A DNA stretch of 64,000 nucleotides from Tepidisphaeraceae bacterium. Lineage in GTDB: Bacteria; Planctomycetota; Phycisphaerae; Tepidisphaerales; Tepidisphaeraceae. The translations under genes and the position numbers were made by a program. The DNA is taken from positions 496,001 through 560,000 of the forward strand of contig DASYHQ010000018.1 of the NCBI GenBank assembly GCA_035998445.1. Direction: 5' to 3'. The stretch's first letter is position 1; every line of letters begins with the position of its first letter. The notes under the pieces were generated by a model. The model worked only from the letters and a program-made list of their open reading frames with translations. It was not told where the DNA came from and ran no database searches. This document shows, piece after piece, positions 8,108-17,090 of the stretch.

Positions 8108-9253
8108 ATGAAGCTCCTCGACCGATACGTCATCTCCTCGTTCCTGAAGAACTACGCGATCGCGCTGATCGTGCTGATCGGGCTGTACATCGTGCTGGAC
8201 ATGGTGTTCAACCTCGACGTGCTGACGAACGTGAAGACCGACGACGCCGCCGGTGGCGTGCAGTCGCTGTTCGCTGTGCTAAGCGAGATCGGGTCGTTCT
8301 ACTTCCACAAGGCGTTCGTCTTCTTCGTGCAGCTGTCGGGCGTCATCCCCGTGGTGGCGGCGGCGTTCACGCTGATGCGGTTGGCGCGCTTCAACGAGCT
8401 GACGGCCGTCATGGCGGCGGGCATGCCGTTGCAGCGCATCGCGCTGCCGGTCGTGTTGATCGGGGTCGTCGTGAACATCGTCGTGCTGCCGATCAACCAG
8501 GAACTGGTCATCCCGCGCATGATCCCCCAGCTGATGCGCGACGTCGACGATCTGTCGAAGTCGACCCGCGGCTCGTTCACGGTGACCGGCATCAAGGACG
8601 ACGACGCCCGCGTGCTGAACATCGGCCGGTACACGCCCGGCTCGCCCGGCACGCCACCGCGGATGGAGTACGTGTCGGTGCTGGAGTACGACGCGCAGCT
8701 GCGCGTCGTCGCCCACCTCGCCGCCGACGAGGCCGTGTGGGACGAGCGAACGCAGGAATGGTCGCTGATCAACGGCCGGCGGTTGAGCGGCATTCGCCCG
8801 GAGGACAACGACCCGGTCGAACAGCTGATCGACACGTACAAGGGCAGCGTCACCCCGCAGGAACTGGCGATGTACCGCCGCGGCGGCTACATCGATCTGC
8901 TGTCGACGTCGCAGATCAACGAGATGCTGCAGCGGCCCAACAGCTTCGGCGCCGCCAGCTTGCAGCGCGTGCGGCACATGCGGTTTACGCAGCCCTTAAC
9001 GAACATCATCCTGCTGCTGCTGGCGATCCCCTGCATCCTCACCCGCGAGCCCGGCCGCCTGAAGCACGCCGCGGGGCTCTGCTTGGCGATGACCGGCCTG
9101 TGCATGGGCAGCGTCTTCCTGTTCCAACAGCTGGCGAACCAAAACCTGCTCGGCCCCGACTGGACCGACAAGTGGCCGGCGTTAATGGCTTGGCTACCCA
9201 TCCTCATCTGGGGCCCGATCGCGGTGTGGTTACTGGATCGTGTGAAGACGTAG
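8108..9253 (+). CDS. lptG: LptF/LptG-family permease (LptG)
   Basis: 381 residues. The N-terminus MKLLDRYVISSFLKNYAIAL matches the LptG pattern of a short LDRY leader and a first membrane helix. Three N-terminal and three C-terminal membrane segments enclose a periplasmic beta domain (about 95-280). It partners the upstream permease in the lipid-export complex. The ATG at 8108 fits the family. The same frame stays open to 7901 through the heptamer array, which would add a 69-residue leader with HSAFGIR repeats; I regard that leader as accidental. No Shine-Dalgarno is visible, because the heptamer array fills the position. Confidence 0.9.
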   Translation: MKLLDRYVISSFLKNYAIALIVLIGLYIVLDMVFNLDVLTNVKTDDAAGGVQSLFAVLSEIGSFYFHKAFVFFVQLSGVIPVVAAAFTLMRLARFNELTAVMAAGMPLQRIALPVVLIGVVVNIVVLPINQELVIPRMIPQLMRDVDDLSKSTRGSFTVTGIKDDDARVLNIGRYTPGSPGTPPRMEYVSVLEYDAQLRVVAHLAADEAVWDERTQEWSLINGRRLSGIRPEDNDPVEQLIDTYKGSVTPQELAMYRRGGYIDLLSTSQINEMLQRPNSFGAASLQRVRHMRFTQPLTNIILLLLAIPCILTREPGRLKHAAGLCLAMTGLCMGSVFLFQQLANQNLLGPDWTDKWPALMAWLPILIWGPIAVWLLDRVKT

Positions 9254-9342
9254 GGGAAGTGCGGAATGTTGGAGTTCCCTCTCCCGGTGCGGCGGAAGAG
9301 CGTGAGTCGACGTTTGACGGATCCCGCGCCAAGGTCGAAGGA

Positions 9343-9444
9343 TGTCATCCCGAAGGGAGTGGAAGCGACCTGAGGGATCTCGATGGGCAAGAACCGTCCC
9401 CTGTGCCGATCCCTCGGGTCGCTTCCGCTCCCCTCGGGATGACA
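9343..9444. repeat. Family C hairpin, copy 2
   Basis: Arms GTCATCCCGAAGGGAGTGG and, inverted, TCCCCTCGGGATGAC, with inner GAGGGATCTCGAT and ATCCCTCGGGTCGC. It lies 90 bp after the lptG stop. The orientation and spacing match the copy at 3272. No coding potential is seen. Confidence 0.8.
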
Positions 9445-9535
9445 GGTTGGCCCCTCCCGAAGTACCCGGAGAGGGGCAGAAACAGAATCCGTCTTTCTCA
9501 TTTGGCATTTCCCACGATCGAATCGTAAATCATTC

Positions 9536-9693
9536 CTGTCAGGTTAAACGCATCCGACCGAACGCGTCTTGTAGGGACACGCGGCGGAAAGCCTGACGCG
9601 GAAGCCGCTTCTAGACACGGCGACTTTCGTGACGCTCCCCTTCCATTTTCTGGCGATGCCGGCCGGGCCCCAAAGCCCGGCCGGCATTTTTTT
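9536..9693 (+). ncRNA. Candidate structured small RNA ending in a terminator
   Basis: An orphan intrinsic terminator (9656-9693) closes about 120 bp of non-coding sequence with pairing potential. GTCAGG (about 9538) pairs with CCTGAC (about 9592) around an inner ACGC/GCGT stem. Then come GAAG-CCG-CTTC and CACG/CGTG hairpins. It matches no riboswitch or RNA family that I can recognise with confidence. The nearest upstream gene ends at 9253, behind another hairpin, which makes a separate transcript plausible. A weak call, based on hand-found pairing only. Confidence 0.25.
9656..9693 (+). terminator. Intrinsic terminator
   Basis: A 12-bp perfect stem (ATGCCGGCCGGG with CCCGGCCGGCAT), an 8-base loop, and a run of seven T. 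A strong rho-independent terminator on the plus strand. It ends either lptFG read-through or a small RNA starting near 9536. Confidence 0.88.
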
Positions 9694-9782
9694 CGCGTCA
9701 ACCTTTTGGCGTTGGCGGCGTCTAACTGGGAGTGAACGAGGATTGAACCACCGAAGGACCGCCCAGTGACGAAGTCGTCGCT

Positions 9783-9903
9783 CCGGTCCCTCTCCCGGTA
9801 CTCCGGGAGAGGCTAGGTGAGGGTGATTTGTTCTCGCGAGAGTTGTCAGCAGTTCGAAATCACCCTCACCCTAACACTCTCCCGGCGTACCGGGAGAGGG
9901 GAC
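9783..9903. repeat. Family D hairpin pair (CCCTCTCCCGG)
   Basis: Two hairpins of the form CCCTCTCCCGGTAC-TCCGGGAGAGG, joined by inverted GAGGGTGATTT and AAATCACCCTC blocks. Related copies lie at 11794-11836, 14101-14133, 44898-45112 and 45902-46025. The similarity is intergenic only; it fills the gap before the DUF4139 gene. Confidence 0.75.
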
Positions 9904-9980
9904 AAGGCTCGCCAGCTTCTCTCTTGGCGTCCCTGGCGGGTAAACTCGTTCAACCAGACATTCAAAAGCCGGAGACCTTC

Positions 9981-11564
9981 ATGAATCGCATCGCGCTTGC
10001 CTTGGCCGTGTCGCTCGCCGTCCCGATGTTCACCTTTGCTCAGCAGGAGCAGCCCGCCCCGGCCGCTACCAACAACGCTGCGGACGATGGCGTTGCCGAC
10101 ACCGGCTTCGCCCTCACCATCTACAGCAGCGCCGACCCCGCGACGTTCGATCCGCAGGAACTGGCCCGCCAGCAGGTGCAGAACCCGTACGGCAACTTCC
10201 CCAACCAACTGCCCGGCTACGGCGTGGTGCGCGAGGTGCGCAAGGTCAACATCGACAAGGACGGCACCATCCGCTTCAGCGACGTCGCCAGTGGCATCGA
10301 CCCCACCACCGTTACCTTCGAATCACTCACCGATCCGAACGGCACCAGCGTGCTCGAACAGAACTACGAGTACGATGTCGTCAGCGGGAACAAGCTGATG
10401 GAGAAGTACCTGGGGAAAGAGGTGACGATCGTCAAGCGCGCCAGCGGCAACGAGGGCGTCACCACCGTCACCGGCAGGCTGCTGTCATCCGACGGGGCCA
10501 CGGTCGTCCTGCAGAGCGCAGAAGGCGTGCAGGTCATCAGCCGCAGCGACATCACCACCGTCACGCTCGCCGACGCCGCCAACCTTATCACCAAGCCAAC
10601 GCTCGTCTGGAAGCTGGACGCCGACAAGGGCGGTGAACACTTGGCAAAGGTGACGTACCAGACCGACGGCATCACCTGGCGAGCCGACTACAGCATCATC
10701 ATGAACGCCAACGACACCGCCGCCGACGTGGGGGCGTGGGTGACGATTCTGAACCAGTCGGGCGCCAACTATCCCGACGCGAAGCTGAAACTGGTCGCCG
10801 GTGACGTGCAGCGCGTGCAGCCGCAGCAGGAGCTTTACGGCGGCATGCCGCGTGCGATGGCGATGGCCGATGCGAAGCGTGCGGATATGGGCTTCCAAGA
10901 AAAATCCTTCTTCGAATACCACCTGTACACGCTCGGCCGCCCGACGTCGCTCGGAAACAACTCGACCAAGCAGATCGAGCTGTTCCCATCAAAGAAGAAC
11001 GTGCCGGTGAACAAGACGTTCGTCTACTACGGCCTGCCCGAGCAGATGCGCTACTGGATCAGCCCCGAGCCCAACCGCGACCGCAACCTGGGCACGCAGA
11101 CGAACAAGAAGGTCGACGTCTACCTTCAGACGACCAACAGCGAGCAGAACGGCATGGGCATTCCCCTGCCCGCCGGCCGGATTCGCGTCTACAAGGCCGA
11201 CGACGCCGACGGCAGCATGGAGTTCGTTGGTGAGGACGTCATCCAGCACACACCCAAGGACGAAAAGGTCCTCGTAAAGCTCGGCAGCGCCTTCGACATC
11301 GTTGGCGAGCGTAAGCAGACCGACTTCCAGGTCGACCGGAACGACCACTGGATCGAAGAGGAATTCGAGATCACGCTGCGCAACCACAAGAAGGAACCGG
11401 TTGACGTGATCGTGAAGGAGAACCTCTTCCGCTGGGCGACGTGGGAGATCATCAAGAACAGCGACGACTTCGAGAAGCAGGACAGCCGCACGGTTCACTT
11501 CCCGGTACGCGTCGAACCGGACGGCGAGAAGAAGGTGACGTATCGGGTTCGGTATACGTGGTAG
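9981..11564 (+). CDS. DUF4139-type secreted protein
   Basis: 527 residues. An N-terminal signal peptide (MNRIALALAVSLAVPMFTFA, cut near 20) is followed by an extracytoplasmic domain. The middle and C-terminal halves look like the DUF4139 family, for example SGNKLMEKYLGKEVTIV near 132 and the stretch about 200-520 ending in KKVTYRVRYTW. The family's function is not established. The ATG at 9981, with GGAGA about 7 bases upstream, gives a clean signal peptide; upstream in-frame codons lie in a family D repeat. It appears to be a single-gene unit. The family name is my recognition and was not checked by search. Confidence 0.7.
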   Translation: MNRIALALAVSLAVPMFTFAQQEQPAPAATNNAADDGVADTGFALTIYSSADPATFDPQELARQQVQNPYGNFPNQLPGYGVVREVRKVNIDKDGTIRFSDVASGIDPTTVTFESLTDPNGTSVLEQNYEYDVVSGNKLMEKYLGKEVTIVKRASGNEGVTTVTGRLLSSDGATVVLQSAEGVQVISRSDITTVTLADAANLITKPTLVWKLDADKGGEHLAKVTYQTDGITWRADYSIIMNANDTAADVGAWVTILNQSGANYPDAKLKLVAGDVQRVQPQQELYGGMPRAMAMADAKRADMGFQEKSFFEYHLYTLGRPTSLGNNSTKQIELFPSKKNVPVNKTFVYYGLPEQMRYWISPEPNRDRNLGTQTNKKVDVYLQTTNSEQNGMGIPLPAGRIRVYKADDADGSMEFVGEDVIQHTPKDEKVLVKLGSAFDIVGERKQTDFQVDRNDHWIEEEFEITLRNHKKEPVDVIVKENLFRWATWEIIKNSDDFEKQDSRTVHFPVRVEPDGEKKVTYRVRYTW

Positions 11565-11608
11565 GACCGAGGGAGGCACGAAGACGCGAAGGAGAACGGC
11601 ACACAATT

Positions 11609-11836
11609 GTCATCCCGAGCGGAGCCTAGAGATGAGCGGACAAAGCCCTGTCGCCTCGCGCACTTGTCATCCCGATCGGAGCCTAAGGCGACTGAGGGAT
11701 CTCGAAACCCGGGCGATTCTCGGTTTGGGAGATCCCTCAGGTCGGCAAGCCTCCCATCGGGATGACAATTGGTACGGTGCAGATTCCGGAAATCGCCCTC
11801 ACCTAACCTCTCCCGGCACCTGCGGGAGAGAGACCG
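11609..11836. repeat. Family C copy 3 with an extra half unit, then a family D unit
   Basis: A half unit GTCATCCCGAGCGGAGCCTA is followed by a full family C hairpin (GTCATCCCGATCGGAGCC to CTCCCATCGGGATGAC, 11665-11770). A worn family D unit follows (CCTCTCCCGGCACCTGCGGG, 11794-11836). TTCGCG-rich text continues to 11912. The gap between DUF4139 and the prepilin gene holds nothing else that I can see. Confidence 0.65.
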
Positions 11837-12007
11837 GAACCACGGCCCGAAGATGGCCGTCTTCTTCGCGGTCCTTCGCGTCCGCCCTTCGCGACCTTCG
11901 CGTGCTCTTTCCTTAGCCCAATTCATGCAACGGCATCCGTCGACGCCTCAGATTACCCATCTTGCCACCATCTCAACGTTGAGCTCGGCTTATATGGCGA
12001 AAGCGAA

Positions 12008-12862
12008 ATGGATTACTCAACAACCCGCTCATTTTCCCGTATACTCTCGACCGTGAACCATCCTGAACTTCGTCCTTCTCGCGGCAGATCGCGGGGCGCT
12101 TCGCTCGTCGAGGTGACCGTCGTCGTCGGCATCATTGCGCTCCTCATCGGCATCCTTATCCCCACGGCCCAGGCGGTACGGCATCAGTCGTTCATCACGC
12201 AATGCGCGTCGCACCTGCAGCAGCTGGGTGGCGCGATGACGATGTACATCAACGAGAACCGCTCGCTGCCGCGCACGACCTATTCGCAGGGCATGCCGCT
12301 AACGGCCGGCACCGGCATTGAATCGACTGACCCGTTCGGTGTGGACGGCCCGCGCCCCAACGACGTGACGGCGTCCATCCACCTGCTTCGCCGGACGCAG
12401 AAGCTGCCCGCGACCATCTTCGTCTGCCCGTTCAGCGACGCCGAGCGCGCGATCCCGGACAAAATCGACGCACGGTTGCAATCGAACTTCAGCAACTACC
12501 GCCAGAACCTGGGCTACAGCTTCGCCGTCCCCTATCCGGACCACGGCCCGTCGCCCCGGCCGTCGCGGTTGCTGACCAAGAGCTACATCCTCGCCGCCGA
12601 CATCAACCCCGGCTTCGCGGGCGCCGACGACAACGCGGCGCTGGCGACGATCGAATCGCCCGCCCGCATTGCCACGATGGCCAACAGCGCCAACCACGCC
12701 AAGGACGGCCAGAACGTCCTCTACGGCGACGGTCACGTCGACTGGGTCACCACCGCCTTTGCCGGCCCGCTGGAAGACAACATCTTCACCAACCGCCGGA
12801 ACGAAACGTGGTCGGGCCCGATCGATGACCTCGACGTGATGCTGCTGCCGACGGACGATTAG
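12008..12862 (+). CDS. Prepilin-type N-terminal methylation protein with H-X9-DG C-terminus
   Basis: 284 residues. A basic leader is followed by a type IV pilin-like cleavage and methylation motif, RGASLVEVTVVVGIIALLIG, with the Glu at the fifth mature position. The C-terminal region has NHAKDGQNVLYGDGHVDW, the H-X9-DG pattern of planctomycete pseudopilin-like proteins. These are usually abundant paralogues at the membrane or cell surface; their role is not settled. The start is uncertain: a GTG at 12053 gives a 17-residue leader and has TATACT 12 bases upstream, while the ATG at 12008 gives a longer leader. No pilus assembly gene is nearby. Confidence 0.85.
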   Translation: MDYSTTRSFSRILSTVNHPELRPSRGRSRGASLVEVTVVVGIIALLIGILIPTAQAVRHQSFITQCASHLQQLGGAMTMYINENRSLPRTTYSQGMPLTAGTGIESTDPFGVDGPRPNDVTASIHLLRRTQKLPATIFVCPFSDAERAIPDKIDARLQSNFSNYRQNLGYSFAVPYPDHGPSPRPSRLLTKSYILAADINPGFAGADDNAALATIESPARIATMANSANHAKDGQNVLYGDGHVDWVTTAFAGPLEDNIFTNRRNETWSGPIDDLDVMLLPTDD

Positions 12863-12865
12863 GGG

Positions 12866-12970
12866 AATTGCCGATTTTCGATTTGCGATTTGCGATTCGC
12901 GATTGAAGGCGTTGGTCGATCGCACTCCGCCGCGTTTTCAATCGCAAATTGGCAATCGAAAATCGCAGAT
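12866..12970. repeat. Paired inverted GATTTGCGATT repeat (family E)
   Basis: The left arm is GATTTTCGATTTGCGATTTG and the right arm is CAAATTGGCAATCGAAAATC, with about 50 bp between. The words are near-palindromic 7-mers like those of the heptamer array at 8001. It sits just before trpD, whose ATG follows the right arm by a few bases. Confidence 0.75.
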
Positions 12971-12972
12971 CC

Positions 12973-13998
12973 ATGAAAGACCTTCTCCTCAAACTTTGCC
13001 GCCGCGAGGACCTGACGCGTGACGAGGCGCGGAACGCGTTCCTTCACCTGATGTCGGGCGAGGCGACGGAGGCCCAGATCGGTGGCATGCTGATCGGGCT
13101 GGCGGCCAAGGGGACGACGGTCGATGAACTCGTCGGCGCGGCGACGGTGATGCGCGAAAAGTCGGTGCCGATCGATTGCGCGACCGGTGACGTCATCCTG
13201 GACACCTGCGGCACCGGTGGGTCGAAGCTGCGGGCGACCGGGCTGTTCAACATCTCCACCACCGCCGCCCTCATCGCGGCGGCGGCGGGGGTGAAGGTTG
13301 TGAAGCACGGGAACCGATCGGCGAGTTCCAAGTCCGGGTCGGCGGACGTGCTGGAGAAGCTGGGCGTCGTGCTGGAACGCACGCCGGGCCAATTGGCGAC
13401 CTGCCTGGAGAAAGCCAACATCTGCTTCGCGTTCGCCCGCAGTCATCATCCGGCCATGAAGCACGTCGCCGGCGCCCGCACCAGCCTTGGCGTGCCGACG
13501 ATCTTCAACATGCTTGGGCCGCTCTCGAACCCCGCCAAGGCGCGCCATCAGCTGCTTGGTGTGTTCTCTCCAGAACTGACCGACCGCTTCGCGCAGGTAT
13601 TGCGCGAGCTGGGCAGCGACCGGGCCTGGGTCGTTCACGCCGAAGACGGGCTGGACGAGCTATCGACGCTCGGTCCGACGCGCGTCGCGGAGCTGCGCGA
13701 CGGCCAGGTGAAGAGTTGGACGCTCGACCCGGCAGCGGTCGGTTTGCCCTACGGCCGACTGTCCGACCTTCAGGTTAACGGCGTCGACGAGTCCGCCGAT
13801 GCCATCCGCCGGATCTTGGACGGTGAGACCGGCCCCCGACGCGACATCGCCCTACTGAACGCCGGCGCCGCCTTGGTGGTCGCCGGGAAAGCCACCGACA
13901 TCCGCGCGGGGATCGCCACCGCGGGGATCGCCATCGATTCCGGTCGCGCCCGCGCCACGTTGGACGCCTTGGTCGGCGCGTCCAACGATCAACTTTAG
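12973..13998 (+). CDS. trpD: Anthranilate phosphoribosyltransferase
   Basis: Second step of tryptophan synthesis, joining anthranilate and PRPP. It is 341 residues, the usual length. The PRPP-binding loop DTCGTGGSK is near 76, the KHGNRSASSKSGSADVLE anthranilate/PRPP site near 106, and GPLSNPAKARHQLLGV near 171. The ATG at 12973 gives the standard start MKDLLLKLC; the upstream in-frame ATG at 12949 falls in the family E repeat. No other trp gene is adjacent, so the pathway is dispersed in this genome. Confidence 0.96.
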   Translation: MKDLLLKLCRREDLTRDEARNAFLHLMSGEATEAQIGGMLIGLAAKGTTVDELVGAATVMREKSVPIDCATGDVILDTCGTGGSKLRATGLFNISTTAALIAAAAGVKVVKHGNRSASSKSGSADVLEKLGVVLERTPGQLATCLEKANICFAFARSHHPAMKHVAGARTSLGVPTIFNMLGPLSNPAKARHQLLGVFSPELTDRFAQVLRELGSDRAWVVHAEDGLDELSTLGPTRVAELRDGQVKSWTLDPAAVGLPYGRLSDLQVNGVDESADAIRRILDGETGPRRDIALLNAGAALVVAGKATDIRAGIATAGIAIDSGRARATLDALVGASNDQL

Positions 13999-14029
13999 AA
14001 AATGACGGACCTTCCCGTCACCCCGTTTA

Positions 14030-14133
14030 GCCGCGAGCTTGCTCGCGATGGGTTCGTCACCAATCGCGAGCAAGCTCGCGGCTAGAGCGTTGAACGTCTG
14101 GTCCCCTCTCCCGGTACGCCGGGAGAGGGGACC
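14030..14133. repeat. GCTTGCTCGCG inverted pair plus a family D hairpin
   Basis: AGCCGCGAGCTTGCTCGCGA and its inverse TCGCGAGCAAGCTCGCGGCT are separated by about 20 bp (14030-14090). A perfect CCCCTCTCCCGG/CCGGGAGAGGGG hairpin follows (14101-14133). Both lie downstream of trpD and may end its transcript, though no T tract follows either. Confidence 0.7.
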
Positions 14134-14292
14134 AGACAGGCTTCACTCGGGTCGTTCAACTGTTAGACATCCGGGACGTTTTCGTTCTTGCCCCCAAGTG
14201 TTCTGGAGAAGCGGTCTCCAAACCCAAACGCTTCGCTTATCCGTCGCAAATCGAAGGTCGGTTGGATCGGGGCGCCACGCTAGGGGTGGTGT

Positions 14293-14338
14293 GTTACCGA
14301 AAAATTTGCCATATCGCTGGACGCCGCGATACGGTAAC
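14293..14338 (+). other. Nested hairpin in the leader of the PHP/glycosyltransferase gene
   Basis: GTTACCG (14293) pairs with CGGTAAC (14332), and inside it ATATCGC pairs with GCGATA. It lies about 50 bases before the start codon at 14387. It could be a 5' leader structure or a binding site; nothing further can be said from one copy. Confidence 0.35.
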
Positions 14339-14386
14339 AAGTGGAATGTCGGGCGCTCGGTTCCCGTGCTCGCGAAAGGTACGCAG

Positions 14387-17026
14387 ATGCAAAACAACTC
14401 CTCGCCAGTCAGCAGCAGCGCCACCCGGCGGGTCGATCTGCACTGCCATTCCAGCGCCAGCAACAAGCCCGCGGAAGCCATGCTCGGGGCCATTAAGTGC
14501 CCCGAATGCTATAGCTCGCCCGTCGAGGTCCACAACCAGGCCAAGGCGCGCGGCATGCACTTCGTCGCCCTCACCGATCACGATTCCCTCGACGGCGTAC
14601 AGCAGATCGTCCACCTCGGTGACGTGCTCATGGGCGAGGAGATGACCACCTGGTTCCCCGAGGACAACTGCAAGCTCCACCTGCTCGTCTACGGCATCGG
14701 CCCGGCCCAGCACGAAGCGCTTCAGGCGATGGCGAGGAACATCTACGACGTCGCGACCTATATCGAAGCCAATCAGATCGCCCATTCGGTCGCGCACCCT
14801 CTGTACCGCCAAAACGATCGGCTGGAACGCTGGCACCTCGAACGGCTGCTGTTGCTGTTCAAGGGTTTCGAATGCCTGAACGGCGCCCACAGTTCGCTGC
14901 ACCGGGAGGCGTTCGAGCCGGTGCTGGACAGCCTGACCGAAGCGCACATCCAGCGACTGGCCGACAAACACAACTTGCCGGCAAAGTGGCCCCAGCCGTG
15001 GGTGAAGTCGCGCACGGCCGGCAGCGACGATCACGGCCTGCTGAACATCGGCCGGGCCTGGACCGAGTTCCCCGAGGGCACGCAAACCGTCGCCGACGTG
15101 CTGCAGTGCCTGCGCGAGGGCCGCTGCGCCCCCGGTGGTGAGGCGGGCAGCAGTCCGAAGCTCGCCCACACGTTCTACAGCGTGGCCGTGCGGTACTACG
15201 GGCGCTCGCTGCTCGAGCCCAGCGGTGGCACACCAAACCTGGCGGCGTCGCTATTGCAGACCTTCGCCGGTGAACGCCGCATGCCCGGCAAGGCCGAGAT
15301 GGCCTCGCTGGTGATGCGCGGCAAGATCAAAAAGTGGAAAGGCGACCTCGCCAACCGCCTGCGGTTGAACCGGCCGGAAGTCGCCCAGCCTGCCCCCGCG
15401 CCGATTGTGCAGGACGCGAACGCGATTCAGCCGTCCGTCGGGCCGTCTTCCACGCCCGCGACCACCGACCCCAACAGCAGCACGAAGCTGCTTCAACGCC
15501 TGTTCCTCAACAGCGCCCGCGAGCGTCTGAGCGATCATCCCGACCTGCGCGACGCCTTGGCCAAGGGCCTGCCACCGCTCGGCGAGCACGTGCCGATGTT
15601 CGACTTCGTGAACGCCGTCAATCGCGACGTGTCGCGCGGCATTGCCGACTACATCAGCACGTCGCTCGACAAGGCGAGCTTCTCCGGGCTGTTCGAGGGC
15701 ATCGGCGCGATCGCGGCGCAGCAGTTCGTGTTGTCGCCGTACTACTTCGCGCTGTTCCACCAGAACAAGGAACGGCACCTGCTGCGCGAGATCACCGGCC
15801 GCACCGCGTGCAAGTCGGCCGACCAACTGAAGATCGGCCTGTTCACCGACACGCTCGACGAGACCAACGGCGTCGCCCGCTTCATCCGCGACATGGCCGC
15901 CAAGGCACAAGCCCGCGGCCTGCAACTGCACGTTCACACGAGCGCCAACGACACCCACTACCACGTGCCCGGCCGGCGCAACTTCAAGCCGTTGCTGTCG
16001 CGACCCATGCCCTGTTACGAGTCGCTATCGCTCAACCTGCCGCCCTTCCTGGAAGTGATGGAATGGGCCGACCGCCAGCAGTTCGACGCGATCCACGTCT
16101 CCACGCCGGGCCCGATGGGCCTCTGCGGCTGGATCGTCGCCAAGATGCTGCGCGTGCCGTTGCTCGGGACCTACCACACCGACTTCCCCGCGTACGTCGA
16201 ACGCCTGACCGGCGACCACCGTGTGACCGAGGGGGCGACCACCTACATGCAGTGGATGTACCGAAGCATGGCCGGCGTGTTCACGCGATCGAAGGCCTAC
16301 CGCTTCAAGCTGCAGGACCTGGGCATTGCCGACGACAAAGTGCTGGCGTTGCCCGCGGCCATCAACACCGACACGTTCAACCCCGCCGGGCGCGACATCA
16401 ACGTCTGGGCCGACCTGAACGTCACGCAACCGAAGCAACTGCTGTACGTCGGCCGGATCAGCAAGGAGAAGAACCTGCCGCTGCTGGCCGAGGCGTTCAA
16501 GCGTCTCTGCGCCACCCGCAACGACACGGCCCTGGTGATTGCCGGCGACGGACCGTATCTGGACGAGATGAAGCAGGAACTGATCGGCCTGCCCGTGCGG
16601 TTCCTCGGCAGCTGCGACGACGCCAAGCTCGTGCCGCTTTACTCGTCGGCCGATCTGTTCATCTTCCCCTCCCGCACCGACACGCTCGGCCAGGTGGTGA
16701 TGGAAGCCCAGGCCTGCGGCCTGCCGACGATCGTCAGCAATGAAGGCGGCCCGAAGGAATCGATCGAGGACGGCGTGACGGGTGTTGTGGTTGCCAGCGA
16801 CGACGCGAACCGTTGGTGCCAGACGATCGACGAATTGCTGACCGACGACGCCCGCCGCTCGCGCATGGCCCGGGCGACGGTTGCCCGCACGAACCGCTTC
16901 TCGCTCGACACGACGCTGGACGCCTTCTGGGCCGCCCATGCGACGGCCGTCAGCAACTGCGCCAGCCATCCCGATGTCGCCCACGACTTGCCGCACGTCG
17001 GCGGTACCTTGGCAACGGGACTGTAA
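14387..17026 (+). CDS. PHP-domain / GT4 glycosyltransferase fusion protein
   Basis: 879 residues with two enzyme modules. The N-terminal PHP phosphoesterase-type domain (about 13-245) keeps its metal ligands: DLHCHSS, LTDHDS, VAHPLY and GSDDHGLLNIG. A linker of about 200 residues follows, with a Pro/Ala-rich part near 340-370. The C-terminal half (about 475-850) is a GT4 transferase of the sulfolipid/galactolipid type: FTDTLDETNGVARFIRDM, GTYHTDFPAYVERLTGD, VGRISKEKNLPLLAEAF, and the nucleotide-sugar EX7E region FIFPSRTDTLGQVVMEAQA. GAAAGGT lies 6 bases before the ATG at 14387; the longer open frame upstream is repeat DNA. The acceptor and any PHP substrate are unknown. A cytoplasmic or membrane-face glycolipid role is inference. 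Confidence 0.85.
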   Translation: MQNNSSPVSSSATRRVDLHCHSSASNKPAEAMLGAIKCPECYSSPVEVHNQAKARGMHFVALTDHDSLDGVQQIVHLGDVLMGEEMTTWFPEDNCKLHLLVYGIGPAQHEALQAMARNIYDVATYIEANQIAHSVAHPLYRQNDRLERWHLERLLLLFKGFECLNGAHSSLHREAFEPVLDSLTEAHIQRLADKHNLPAKWPQPWVKSRTAGSDDHGLLNIGRAWTEFPEGTQTVADVLQCLREGRCAPGGEAGSSPKLAHTFYSVAVRYYGRSLLEPSGGTPNLAASLLQTFAGERRMPGKAEMASLVMRGKIKKWKGDLANRLRLNRPEVAQPAPAPIVQDANAIQPSVGPSSTPATTDPNSSTKLLQRLFLNSARERLSDHPDLRDALAKGLPPLGEHVPMFDFVNAVNRDVSRGIADYISTSLDKASFSGLFEGIGAIAAQQFVLSPYYFALFHQNKERHLLREITGRTACKSADQLKIGLFTDTLDETNGVARFIRDMAAKAQARGLQLHVHTSANDTHYHVPGRRNFKPLLSRPMPCYESLSLNLPPFLEVMEWADRQQFDAIHVSTPGPMGLCGWIVAKMLRVPLLGTYHTDFPAYVERLTGDHRVTEGATTYMQWMYRSMAGVFTRSKAYRFKLQDLGIADDKVLALPAAINTDTFNPAGRDINVWADLNVTQPKQLLYVGRISKEKNLPLLAEAFKRLCATRNDTALVIAGDGPYLDEMKQELIGLPVRFLGSCDDAKLVPLYSSADLFIFPSRTDTLGQVVMEAQACGLPTIVSNEGGPKESIEDGVTGVVVASDDANRWCQTIDELLTDDARRSRMARATVARTNRFSLDTTLDAFWAAHATAVSNCASHPDVAHDLPHVGGTLATGL

Positions 17027-17090
17027 GACTGTTGAGACGACAGACACCGGCACCGGCGACCACCCCTGACCGCGGTGCCGCCCGACGCGG

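Noticed and set aside
9580-9640. A c-di-GMP-I (GEMM) riboswitch
   Set aside because: ACGCGGAAGCC recalls the GACGCAAAGCC block, but the remaining conserved segments and tetraloop are missing.
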